Assembly: GCF_013839445.1 (NCBI RefSeq)
Contig: NZ_JACDIT010000001.1
Location: 358,492-422,491, forward strand
DNA from: Chthonobacter albigriseus
Lineage (GTDB): Bacteria > Pseudomonadota > Alphaproteobacteria > Rhizobiales > Pleomorphomonadaceae
Direction: 5' to 3'
Length of the DNA: 64,000 nt
The notes below the pieces were generated by a model. It saw only the letters and a program-made list of their open reading frames with translations, made no database searches and was not told the origin of the DNA. The translations under genes were made by a program, and so were the position numbers. Shown piece after piece: positions 45,835 through 56,050 of the stretch; within the stretch, counting starts at the first letter, position 1, and the number at the start of each line of letters is the position of its first letter.

Positions 45835-46233
45835 TCAGGTTTCGTCGTCCGCAGGCAGGCGCTCCACGTCGGCCCGCATCCTGCGGAGCGACACGAGGAC
45901 CTCGACGGCCTCGGCCGTCCGCCGCCGGCGAATGCGGATCTCCTCGGTGAGGACGAGCCGCTTCTCCACAACGAGTACCTCCTCCACCACGGGGATGACG
46001 GTGACGTCGCCCTCCGTGCGGATGGCTGGCGCTTCGGTGACGATCCGGTCCATGGGGACGCGGTCGATTTCCACGGCTTCCCCTTCCAGGGTGGCGCCGA
46101 CGGTTTCCTCGACGGTGTCGGCGACGGTGCGGACCCGTACCCGGCCGGTGACGACCTCCCGCTTTTCGATCCGCGCCTCTTCTTCGGCAAGCCGAAGCAA
46201 CCGCTCGTCGGATTCGGGTTCAGGACTGGTCAT
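45835..46233 (-). CDS. DUF2382 domain protein (single domain)
   Basis: A 132-residue protein made almost entirely of one DUF2382 domain ('RLAEEEARIEKREVVTGRVRV', 'EIDRVPMDRIVTEAPAIRTEGD', 'VIPVVEEVLVVEKRLVLTEEI'). The ATG at 46233 follows GAGAGACGA. It is the first gene of a two-gene operon with a longer DUF2382 protein. A GGAAC-N16-GGTT element 35 bp upstream suggests control by the EcfG general stress sigma factor. Confidence 0.85.
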   Translation of the reverse strand: MTSPEPESDERLLRLAEEEARIEKREVVTGRVRVRTVADTVEETVGATLEGEAVEIDRVPMDRIVTEAPAIRTEGDVTVIPVVEEVLVVEKRLVLTEEIRIRRRRTAEAVEVLVSLRRMRADVERLPADDET

Positions 46234-46267
46234 TTCGTCTCTCGGCAAGGCCTCGTTGTCTGCGATC

Positions 46268-46292
46268 AACCGCAGCAACGAGTGTTCGTTCC
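46268..46292 (-). promoter_or_regulatory. EcfG-type promoter of the DUF2382 operon
   Basis: On the minus strand GGAAC (46292-46288) is followed after 16 bases by GGTT (46271-46268). The alphaproteobacterial general-stress consensus is GGAAC-N16/17-CGTT. The predicted transcript would start about 28 bases before the ATG at 46233. Confidence 0.65.
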
Positions 46293-46433
46293 CGCCGAGG
46301 GGGCAACAACATTTTGCTTGTTTTCGGGAAATACATGGAACCCGGCAGCTCCGCCTGGAGCCTGTGCTGGGCATTGATGGATCGACTGGGCGATCTGCGG
46401 TTGTGATGACGGGCCGCGACGCGCGGAGACCGG

Positions 46434-47324
46434 TCAGCCGAGTTCGAAGGTGGTGATGCCGAAGACGCGCGCGAGACCGATGGCGGACGCCCTGCCCTTG
46501 ACCATCCGCGCGGTCTCGAAGGCGGGCGACAGGCCCAGTGCAACGGCGAGCGCGGCAGCTGCGTTGTTGGGTTCCGGGCAGTCGAGGCTGACGGACTGGC
46601 CGGGGATGCGGGCGAGGAGGGCGGCGGCGAGGCGCTGGGCCTTGCCGGGCGTGTCGGCGAACAGCGGGCCGATCTTGTAGCCGTCGCGGCAGGGCCTGAT
46701 CACCGCGTAGCCGCAGATCTCGTTCTGCGGGCCGCGGATCAGTTCGGCGTGGTGGCCGGGCGCCGACAGCCAACAGCGCAGGAAGGCCGGGCGGGCAGCG
46801 CCGAACAGCGCCGCGTCGTAGGCGAGGAGATCGTCGACATCGGCAGCCGTGGCGGGGTGCAGCGTCGAACGGATGCCGCGGAGCCGGTGCGCCGGCCGTT
46901 CCGGAAGGGCCGCGTGAGCCGGTTCGAGCCGGGCACGGCCGGTGTAGCGGATGTTGCGGTGGATATAGGTGAAACCGGAGCGGCGGTAGTTGTCCTGCTG
47001 GGCGACGACGCCGTCGAGCCCGATCGACCGCTCGCCGGCGTGGGCGATGGCGGCTTCCCAGAGGGCGTATCCGTAGCCGCGTCCGCGCATGTCCGGGCGG
47101 CAGATGTAGAGACCGAGGAAGGCCTGGCGGTCGTCGTAGCGGACGATCGAAATGCCGGCGCAGAGCGCGCCGGAGGCGTCGAAGCCTCCGAGGAAGCCCT
47201 CGGCGTCGGCGGCGAAGAAGCAGCGGGCGTCGTGGAGGCCGGGGTTCCAGCCCTCGGCGGCCGCCCAATCGATCAGAGTCTCCAGTTCGCCGAGCGAAAG
47301 GGGGCGGATCGCGCGGAGCGACAT
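46434..47324 (-). CDS. GNAT family N-acetyltransferase, two-domain (YitH-like)
   Basis: A 296-residue acetyltransferase. The N-terminal GNAT fold includes the acetyl-CoA motif 'CRPDMRGRGYGYALWEAAI' (about residues 75-93) and 'GLDGVVAQQDNYRRSGF'. A second, weaker GNAT-like domain of the acetyltransferase_18 type covers about 170-285. It begins 3 bp after the racemase gene, so it is the last gene of the ABC transporter - racemase operon and may acetylate the imported amine or amino acid. The substrate is unknown. Confidence 0.87.
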   Translation of the reverse strand: MSLRAIRPLSLGELETLIDWAAAEGWNPGLHDARCFFAADAEGFLGGFDASGALCAGISIVRYDDRQAFLGLYICRPDMRGRGYGYALWEAAIAHAGERSIGLDGVVAQQDNYRRSGFTYIHRNIRYTGRARLEPAHAALPERPAHRLRGIRSTLHPATAADVDDLLAYDAALFGAARPAFLRCWLSAPGHHAELIRGPQNEICGYAVIRPCRDGYKIGPLFADTPGKAQRLAAALLARIPGQSVSLDCPEPNNAAAALAVALGLSPAFETARMVKGRASAIGLARVFGITTFELG

Positions 47325-47327
47325 GGG

Positions 47328-48059
47328 TCAGCCCGGCGGCGCGAAGGAGGCGAGCAGCCCGATGTAGGGCTTGGGCACCGCCGGGGCGTAGGTGCCGCGC
47401 TTGGATGTGCGGCGGCGGAGCCGACCGAGGCCCTCGGCGACGGTGACGGCGGCGGTGACGCCGTCCACGACCGGGACGCCGAAGGTTTGCTGGAGCCGAT
47501 CGGCGAGGTCTGCCATGCCGGCACAGCCGAGCACGATGGCCTCCGCCCCGGCCGCCAGCGCCTTGGCGATCTCCGCTTCGATGCGGGCGGAGGCGTCGGA
47601 GGCGGGGTCCTCCAGCGCAAGGACCGGGATGTCGGCGGCGTAGACGGTGACGCGGCCTGAAAGGCCGTAGCGGTGGACGAGTTCGGTGAGGGGCACGATC
47701 GCGCGGGCCATGGTGGTGACGACCGCGATCCGCTTGGCGAGCGGTGACGTCATCAGCAAGGCGGCCTCGCAGATGCCGAGCACCGGGATGCCGACCCGGC
47801 ATCGGGCGGCCTCCACGCCGGTGTCGTCGAAGCAGGCGACGATGAAGGCCTCGAAACCCTCCGCCTCGGCGGCGGCGGCGGCCTCGATCACGGCCGGGAC
47901 GGCGAAGGCCTCGTCGTAGTAGCCCTCGATGGAGACCGGGCCCATGGCCGCGGTGCGGGCGACGACTTCCGTGTCCGGTGCGGCGACGCCGAGTGCGGCT
48001 TTGAGGCCGGTTTCGGTCATCGAAGCGGTGGTGTTGGGATTGAAGAGCAGGATCCTCAC
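47328..48059 (-). CDS. aspartate/glutamate/hydantoin racemase family protein
   Basis: A 243-residue racemase of the cofactor-independent two-cysteine family. The GTG at 48059 is chosen because it starts the conserved 'RILLFNPNTTASMTETG', a hydantoin/allantoin-racemase N-terminus, and overlaps the permease stop as GTGA. The catalytic cysteines are in 'IVACFDDTG' and 'IVLGCAGMA'. It belongs to an operon with a polyamine-type ABC transporter and a GNAT protein. Hydantoin, allantoin or an amino acid are possible substrates. Confidence 0.9.
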   Translation of the reverse strand: MRILLFNPNTTASMTETGLKAALGVAAPDTEVVARTAAMGPVSIEGYYDEAFAVPAVIEAAAAAEAEGFEAFIVACFDDTGVEAARCRVGIPVLGICEAALLMTSPLAKRIAVVTTMARAIVPLTELVHRYGLSGRVTVYAADIPVLALEDPASDASARIEAEIAKALAAGAEAIVLGCAGMADLADRLQQTFGVPVVDGVTAAVTVAEGLGRLRRRTSKRGTYAPAVPKPYIGLLASFAPPG

Positions 48060-48883
48060 ACTGCACCTGCCCTGGCGCGACGGCGGTTGACCAGGACGAT
48101 CGCGCCGAGGGCGATCAGGATCACCAGGAAGGAAAAGCCGGTGGTGACCGTGCCGAGGGCGTAGAGAACCGGCGTGGTGACGTTGGTGGTCATGCCGTAG
48201 ATCTCCAGCGGCAGGGTGTTGAAGGAGCCGGAGGTCATCAGGGTGCGGGCGAACTCGTCGTAGGAAAGCGAGAAGCCGAACAGGCCGACGCCGACAAGCG
48301 GGGGCGTGATCATCGGCAGGACGACGTGGGCGAAGGTTTGCCAGGCGCTGGCGCCGAGGTCGCGCGCGGCCTCCTCGTAGGCGGGCGAGAAGCGGTTGAA
48401 CACGGCGAACATGATCAACAGGCCGAAGGGCAGCGTCCAGGTGAGGTGAGCGCCGAAAGCGGACGTGTACCACTGGGGCCGGAACCCGGTGACCTGGAAC
48501 AGGAGGCCGATGCCGAGCGAGACCAGGATCGACGGCACGACCAGGCTGGCAACGGCCAGATAGAAGAGCGCGCCGGAGCCGGCGAAGCGGCGACGGAAGG
48601 CGAGGCCGCCGAGGAGCGAGACGACGACGGTGGTGAGCATCACCATCACCCCGAGGGTGAGCGAGCGGGTAAAGGCGCCGCCGAAGTCGCCGACCGCCTG
48701 CTGCTCGAAGAGGTTGGCGAACCAGCGCAGCGACGTGCCGTTCATCGGGAAGGTCAGGCCGCCGTCCGGTCCCTGGAAGGACAGGATGACGATGGTGGAG
48801 AGCGGCCCATAGAGGAAGAGCACGAAGAGGCAGAAGAAGGCCGCGAGGATGTAGAAGCCGGGGCCGCGGTGTTCGGAGAGCAT
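48056..48883 (-). CDS. ABC transporter permease (PotC type)
   Basis: A 275-residue inner-membrane permease of the spermidine/putrescine/iron type with six helices and the EAA loop 'YEEAARDLGASAWQTFAHV'. It begins 3 bp after the PotB-type permease gene and overlaps the racemase GTG by four bases. It forms the channel with that partner. The ligand class (polyamine-like or other small organic cation/acid) comes from family membership only. Confidence 0.92.
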   Translation of the reverse strand: MLSEHRGPGFYILAAFFCLFVLFLYGPLSTIVILSFQGPDGGLTFPMNGTSLRWFANLFEQQAVGDFGGAFTRSLTLGVMVMLTTVVVSLLGGLAFRRRFAGSGALFYLAVASLVVPSILVSLGIGLLFQVTGFRPQWYTSAFGAHLTWTLPFGLLIMFAVFNRFSPAYEEAARDLGASAWQTFAHVVLPMITPPLVGVGLFGFSLSYDEFARTLMTSGSFNTLPLEIYGMTTNVTTPVLYALGTVTTGFSFLVILIALGAIVLVNRRRARAGAV

Positions 48884-48886
48884 GGC

Positions 48887-49741
48887 TCAGAGCTCCTTGC
48901 GGATGTCGACGATCCGGAGGATCCCGGCGACGATGATGAGAACCACGGCGAGCAGGACGACCGCGTTGGCCGCCGCGGCGGGATACTGCAACAGCGACAT
49001 CTGGTTGGCCATCATCAGGCCGATCGAGGCCGACTGGCCGCCGGACATGAAGCGCACGGTGATGAAGTCGCCCATCACCAGGGTGACGACGAAGATCGAG
49101 CCGATGGCGATGCCCGGCTTGGCGAGCGGCAGGATGACGTTCGTGAGGATCTGGAAGCCGGAGGCGCCGGCGTCGCGGGCGGCCTCGATCAGGGCGCGGT
49201 CGATCCGCATCAAGGTGTTGAAGATCGGGGTGACCATGAAGAGCGTGTAGAGGTGCACCATGGCCAGCACCACGGCGAACTCGGAGAAGAGCAGGAACTC
49301 CAGCGGCTCCGCAACGATGCCGGCCTCCACCAGAGCGGAGTTGAGCAGCCCGTTGCGGCCGAGGAACGGGATCCAGGAGATCATGCGGATGATGTTGGAG
49401 GTGAGGAAGGGCACCGTGCAGACGAGGAAGAGCACCAACTGCATGGCCGTGGTGCGGATGTGGAAGGCCAGGAAATAGGCCACCCAGAAGCCGACGAAGA
49501 GGGTGATCGCCCAGACGATGACCGCGAACTTCAGGGTGTTGAGGTAGGTCTTCCAGGTGACCCAGGAAAACAGGGTCTCCTCGTAGTTGAAGGTGACGAA
49601 ATCGGGGTAGATGCGGATCGAGTCGTAGTCCCAGAAGCTCACCATCAGGATGGTGAGGAGCGGCACCAGCAGGAAGACGCCCAGGATGAGGGCGAGCGGG
49701 GCCGCCTGGAGATACGGGGCGAGACGGGCGGTGAGGGTCAT
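48887..49741 (-). CDS. ABC transporter permease (PotB type)
   Basis: A 284-residue permease. The ATG at 49741 starts the conserved sequence (MTLTARLAPYLQAAPLALIL). Helices are spread over residues 14-275, with the EAA loop 'LIEAARDAGASGFQILTNV'. It follows the binding-protein gene by 89 bp; that gap holds a 14-bp perfect hairpin. It precedes the PotC-type gene by 3 bp. Confidence 0.92.
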   Translation of the reverse strand: MTLTARLAPYLQAAPLALILGVFLLVPLLTILMVSFWDYDSIRIYPDFVTFNYEETLFSWVTWKTYLNTLKFAVIVWAITLFVGFWVAYFLAFHIRTTAMQLVLFLVCTVPFLTSNIIRMISWIPFLGRNGLLNSALVEAGIVAEPLEFLLFSEFAVVLAMVHLYTLFMVTPIFNTLMRIDRALIEAARDAGASGFQILTNVILPLAKPGIAIGSIFVVTLVMGDFITVRFMSGGQSASIGLMMANQMSLLQYPAAAANAVVLLAVVLIIVAGILRIVDIRKEL

Positions 49742-49772
49742 GGGCTCGTCGGTCCGCGGGGGATGGGTGGGC

Positions 49773-49804
49773 CGACCCTGGCGGTGGTGGCACCGCCAGG
49801 GTCG
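49773..49804 (-). other. intercistronic hairpin after the polyamine-type binding protein
   Basis: A perfect 14-bp stem (CGACCCTGGCGGTG / CACCGCCAGGGTCG) closes a 4-base loop, 26 bp after the binding-protein stop codon and 31 bp before the permease start. No T-run is seen, so it is likely an mRNA stabiliser or partial terminator. Confidence 0.65.
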
Positions 49805-49830
49805 AGAGCGCAAGGTTCAGATCCGGCGCC

Positions 49831-51132
49831 TCAGGCGGCGATGAACTCGTTCCAGCGGCGGACCATGTAGCGGTCCTCGTCCATGACCGAGTTCCAGCAG
49901 GCGACGGCGCCCATGCGGGCTTCGAAGGAGCCGCCGTCGCGGACGGAGCCGGCCTTCTCCATGACCTTGCCTTCGGGGGACATGATGTCCTTCTCGGCGG
50001 GCTTGCCTTCCATCCAGAAAGCCCACTCGTAGGGCTCCATGAACTGCTTGGCGGTGTCGAGACAGGCCGAGTAGTAGCCCTGGCGGTTGAGGTAGGCGCC
50101 GACCCAGCCGGACATGTACCAGTTGATGTACTCGTAGGCGGCTTCCAGTTCGAGGCCGGAGAGGTGCTTGGCGATGCCGAGACCGCCACCCCAGGCGCGG
50201 TAGCCTTCCTCGAGCGGCTGGTAGACGCACGGGATGCCCTTGGAGCGGACGGCCGCGACGGCCGGCGACCACATGGACTGGATGACGACTTCGCCGGAGG
50301 CCATCAGGTTGACGGACTCGTCGAAGGACTTCCAGAAGGCGCGGAACTGGCCGGCCTTCTTGGTCTCGATCAGGAAGTCGATCGTCTTGTCGATCTCTTC
50401 CTTGGTCATGTTGCCCTTGTCGGCGTATTTGATCTGGCCGGCGGACTCCATGATCATCGCGGCGTCCATGATGCCGATGGACGGGATGTTCAGGATCGAG
50501 GTCTTGCCCTTGAAGGCCGGATCCAGGATGTCCTTCCAGTTCTTGATCGGGCGGCCGACGAGGTCCGGACGGATGCCGAGGGTGTCGGCGTTGTAGATCG
50601 TCGGGATCATGGTGAGCCAGTTGGTCGGCTCCTTGGCGAACTCGACCGAGTCGGCGGCGGTGACGAAGCCGACGGTGTGCGGGGCGGTGCCCTGCGCGAT
50701 GGTGCTCTCCGGCGTCAGCTTGCCGGTGACGAAGAGCGGGACCAGCTTGTCGAAGTACTTCATCTTCGACACGTCGAGCGGCTGCATGACGCCGGCCGGG
50801 AAGACCTTCTTACAAATCCAGTATTCGATGTCGGCGATGTCGAACGAGTCCGGCTGGGTGACGGCGCGCTGGGCGACGGCGTCGGAATCGAGCGCAGTCA
50901 TCTGCAGCGTGAAGCCGAGGTCTTCCTTGCACTTGTCGGCGATGGCGTTGATGTTCGACACGCCGGTGCCGAACTGGCGCAGCGTGACGTCCTTGATGTT
51001 CTGCGCCCAGATGGTCGGGAAGCCGGTGATGGCGCCCGAACCGGCGGCGAGGCCGGCGGCGGCGGCGCCTGTCTTCAAGAGATCGCGACGCGAGATGCCC
51101 TTGGTCCCCGTCGGCTTGGTGGTGTCTGTCAT
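49831..51132 (-). CDS. Tat-exported ABC transporter substrate-binding protein (PotD type)
   Basis: A 433-residue binding protein with a twin-arginine signal (SRRDLLKTG at about residues 14-22, then an Ala/Gly-rich hydrophobic stretch), implying folded export. The mature protein is of the spermidine/putrescine type ('NWKDILDPAFKGKTSILNIP', 'ESVNLMASGEVVIQSMWSPAV', 'YEYINWYMSGWVGAYLNRQGYYS'). AGGGGA precedes the ATG. It is the second gene of the operon, after the ATPase. The ligand is unknown. Confidence 0.92.
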   Translation of the reverse strand: MTDTTKPTGTKGISRRDLLKTGAAAAGLAAGSGAITGFPTIWAQNIKDVTLRQFGTGVSNINAIADKCKEDLGFTLQMTALDSDAVAQRAVTQPDSFDIADIEYWICKKVFPAGVMQPLDVSKMKYFDKLVPLFVTGKLTPESTIAQGTAPHTVGFVTAADSVEFAKEPTNWLTMIPTIYNADTLGIRPDLVGRPIKNWKDILDPAFKGKTSILNIPSIGIMDAAMIMESAGQIKYADKGNMTKEEIDKTIDFLIETKKAGQFRAFWKSFDESVNLMASGEVVIQSMWSPAVAAVRSKGIPCVYQPLEEGYRAWGGGLGIAKHLSGLELEAAYEYINWYMSGWVGAYLNRQGYYSACLDTAKQFMEPYEWAFWMEGKPAEKDIMSPEGKVMEKAGSVRDGGSFEARMGAVACWNSVMDEDRYMVRRWNEFIAA

Positions 51133-51182
51133 CGTTATTCCCCTGTTCTCTCTTCTTTGGCCCGAAGGCCTCCCCCAGAAGG

Positions 51183-52253
51183 TCAGGCGAGCACGTGGAC
51201 GTGCTCGCGCGACCACGACAACGGAACCGCCTCGCCAACCGAGAGCGGCGCCCGGAAGAATTCCGCCTCGTCGACCGAGACGGAAAATTCGTCGATGCCC
51301 GGCGCCGCTACGGCGACCTGGACAGTCGATCCGCGGTACTCGACAGCCGAAACGAGGCCGGTGAAGCCGAAGCCCGGCTCGCCGTCGCCGAGGCGGACCT
51401 TGTCGGAGCGGACGGCGATGGCGACCGGCGCGCCGGCCTCGCGGACGGCCGGGGCCAGGAAGGAGGCGCCGCCAACGACCTCGAAGCGGGTGGTCCCCTC
51501 CCCGCCGCCGGCGGCGCGGCCCTCGATGACGTTGTGCTCGCCCATGAAGCGGGCGACGAAGGCGGTAGCCGGCCGGTTGAACACCTCGCGCGGGTGGGCG
51601 GCCTGCTCGATGCGGCCGCCGCTCATCACGACGACGACGTCGGCGAGGGCCATCGCCTCTTCCTGGGAGTGAGTGACGTGGATGAAGGTGATGCCGAGGC
51701 TCGCCTGCAGCTTCTTCAGTTCGGCACGCATGCGCACCTTGAGGAAGGGATCGAGGGCGGAGAGCGGTTCGTCGAGGAGCAGCGCCTGCGGATCGGTGAT
51801 CAAGGCGCGGGCCAGCGCGACGCGCTGCTGCTGGCCGCCGGAGAGCTGGGCCGGGCGGCGGGCGGCGTAGGGCTCCATCTCCATGACGCGGAGCATGGCG
51901 AGCGCCTTGTCGCGGCGCTCCGCCTTCTCCATGCCCTTCATCTTGAGGGAGAAGGCGACGTTGTCGACGAGGTCGAGGTGGGGAAAGAGCGCGTAGCTCT
52001 GGAACATCATGGCCGTGCCGCGGCGGGCGGGCGGCAGGTCGTTGATGACGGTGTTGCCGAGCAGGATGTCGCCGTCGGATACGCTTTCGTGGCCGGCGAT
52101 CATGCGCAAGGTGGAGGTCTTGCCGCAGCCGGACGGGCCAAGCAGGCAGCAGTAGGTGCCGGCCTTGATCTTCAGGCTGATGGCGTCTACCGCGGTGGTG
52201 ACGCCATAGCGCTTGGTGACGGACGCCAGTTCGATGTCGGCTGCCTTCGACAT
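51183..52253 (-). CDS. ABC transporter ATP-binding protein (PotA type)
   Basis: A 356-residue ATPase. Walker A 'GPSGCGKTST', Q-loop 'MFQSYALFPHL', signature 'LSGGQQQRVALARAL', Walker B 'ALLLDEPLSALD' and 'VTHSQEEAM' are present, with a TOBE-type C-terminus ('AIAVRSDKVRLG', 'VSAVEYRGSTVQVAVA'). The ATG at 52253 is chosen for the GGGGAG about 8 bases upstream. It is the first gene of the operon, reading away from the divergent gntR gene. Confidence 0.93.
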   Translation of the reverse strand: MSKAADIELASVTKRYGVTTAVDAISLKIKAGTYCCLLGPSGCGKTSTLRMIAGHESVSDGDILLGNTVINDLPPARRGTAMMFQSYALFPHLDLVDNVAFSLKMKGMEKAERRDKALAMLRVMEMEPYAARRPAQLSGGQQQRVALARALITDPQALLLDEPLSALDPFLKVRMRAELKKLQASLGITFIHVTHSQEEAMALADVVVVMSGGRIEQAAHPREVFNRPATAFVARFMGEHNVIEGRAAGGGEGTTRFEVVGGASFLAPAVREAGAPVAIAVRSDKVRLGDGEPGFGFTGLVSAVEYRGSTVQVAVAAPGIDEFSVSVDEAEFFRAPLSVGEAVPLSWSREHVHVLA

Positions 52254-52428
52254 GCGATCTCCCCAGGGCATGACAGCCATGGGATGAGCAATGGGCGTGC
52301 CAGTCGTCCCGCCGCGGTCCAAGCCTTTGCAAGCTCAACGAATTCGACACAGGGGCTGCGGTACGGCGGGCGTCGCTGCAAGGCGATGCGCCTATAAAAG
52401 AGGCGGTTGCACACGGAAAGACCTGGTT

Positions 52429-52438
52429 TTGTATACAA
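52429..52438. promoter_or_regulatory. candidate GntR/FCD operator
   Basis: TTGTATACAA is a perfect 10-bp palindrome fitting the TNGTNNACNA-like sites of GntR/FCD regulators. It lies in the 272-bp divergent gap, 87 bp before gntR and 175 bp before the ATPase gene, and overlaps an AT-rich possible promoter. Confidence 0.5.
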
Positions 52439-52525
52439 TTATGCGCTGGTCCGGCGCACAACGGACTTTGCCGGCAAGCCGCGGGCGGGCTAGGCTGATG
52501 GTCAAGGCAATCGCTGACAGAGGCC

Positions 52526-53222
52526 ATGAGCACACCGACCCGGACCGAGCCCATCCCACGAACCGGCACCCGCGCCGGCGAGATCCGCGACCAGTTGCAC
52601 GACGCGATCGTGGACCGGCGGCTGACGCCGGGGACGAAGCTGGTGGAAGACGAGATCGGCGCGACCTTTTCAGCCAGCCGCACCGTGGTGCGCGCGGCGC
52701 TGCAGGCACTCGCCTTCGACGGGATCGTGACGCTGGAACCGAACCGCGGCGCTTCGGTGTCGAAGCCGTCGCCGGAGGTGGCGCGTCAGGTGTTCGACGC
52801 GCGGCGGATGATCGAGCCGGGGCTGGCGCTGGCGGCGGCGGCGCGGATCACCGCGGCGGACGTGGCGATGCTGGAGCAGCACCTGGCGACGGAAGCTGAG
52901 GCGATCGCGGCGCGGGGACCGAGCGCCCGTCGGGCGGAGATCCACGCTTCGGGCGAACTGCACCTGTCGATCGCGGCGATCGCCGGAAACGAGATCCTGT
53001 CGCGGTTCCTGCGCGAGCTGGTGGCCCGATCGTCGCTGGTGATCGCGCTCTACGGCCGCAGCGGCGCGTCGAGCTGCGCGCGCGACGAGCACGGACGCAT
53101 CGTGGCCGCGCTGGCGAGCGGGAACGGGCGGGCGGCGGCGGAGCTGATGCGGCACCACATCGACCACATCGAGGCGGACCTGGACTACCAGCCCGCGGGC
53201 GAGGCGAGCATCCGCGACCTGC

Positions 53223-53233
<11 letters not shown>
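52526..53233 (+). CDS. GntR family transcriptional regulator, FCD subfamily
   Basis: A 235-residue regulator with an N-terminal winged helix (about residues 18-80, 'AGEIRDQLHDAIVDRRLTPG', 'GATFSASRTVVRAALQALAF') and a C-terminal all-helical FCD domain with metal/ligand residues ('FDARRMIEPGLALAAA', 'FHLSIAAIAGN'-like 'LHLSIAAIAGNEIL', 'DEHGRIVAAL', 'MRHHIDHIE'). It is divergent from the polyamine-type operon and probably controls it. Its 3' end overlaps the convergent P-type ATPase gene by 11 bp. Confidence 0.92.
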
Positions 53234-55799
<2,566 letters not shown>

Positions 55800-55902
55800 C
55801 GGCTTGGTTCCGGACGCAACGGGGACGGTGGGGACAAGACGTAGCCGATTTCGGTCGCAAGCAGCATGACCAAGCGCAAACGGAGCCGGCGGCTGAACGA
55901 AA

Positions 55903-55919
55903 TGCACCCCAAGAGGTGT
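55903..55919. promoter_or_regulatory. conserved inverted repeat, copy 2
   Basis: TGCACCCCAAGAGGTGT matches the element at 19995-20011 at 15 of 17 positions, including the flanking AAA. It lies between the divergent P-type ATPase and EAL genes, about 104 bp and 131 bp from their starts. Confidence 0.35.
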
Positions 55920-56050
55920 CATCGGCGCCTTCTGCAGCGCCGGGTGGAGCCGTTTTCGTTGTCGATAAAGATGTCTTAGCAGTTTTCCTGATATTCTGCT
56001 CATTGAATACATTTGCCCAGCGCAGACTGGGGACCCGGGAGGACCGCGGG

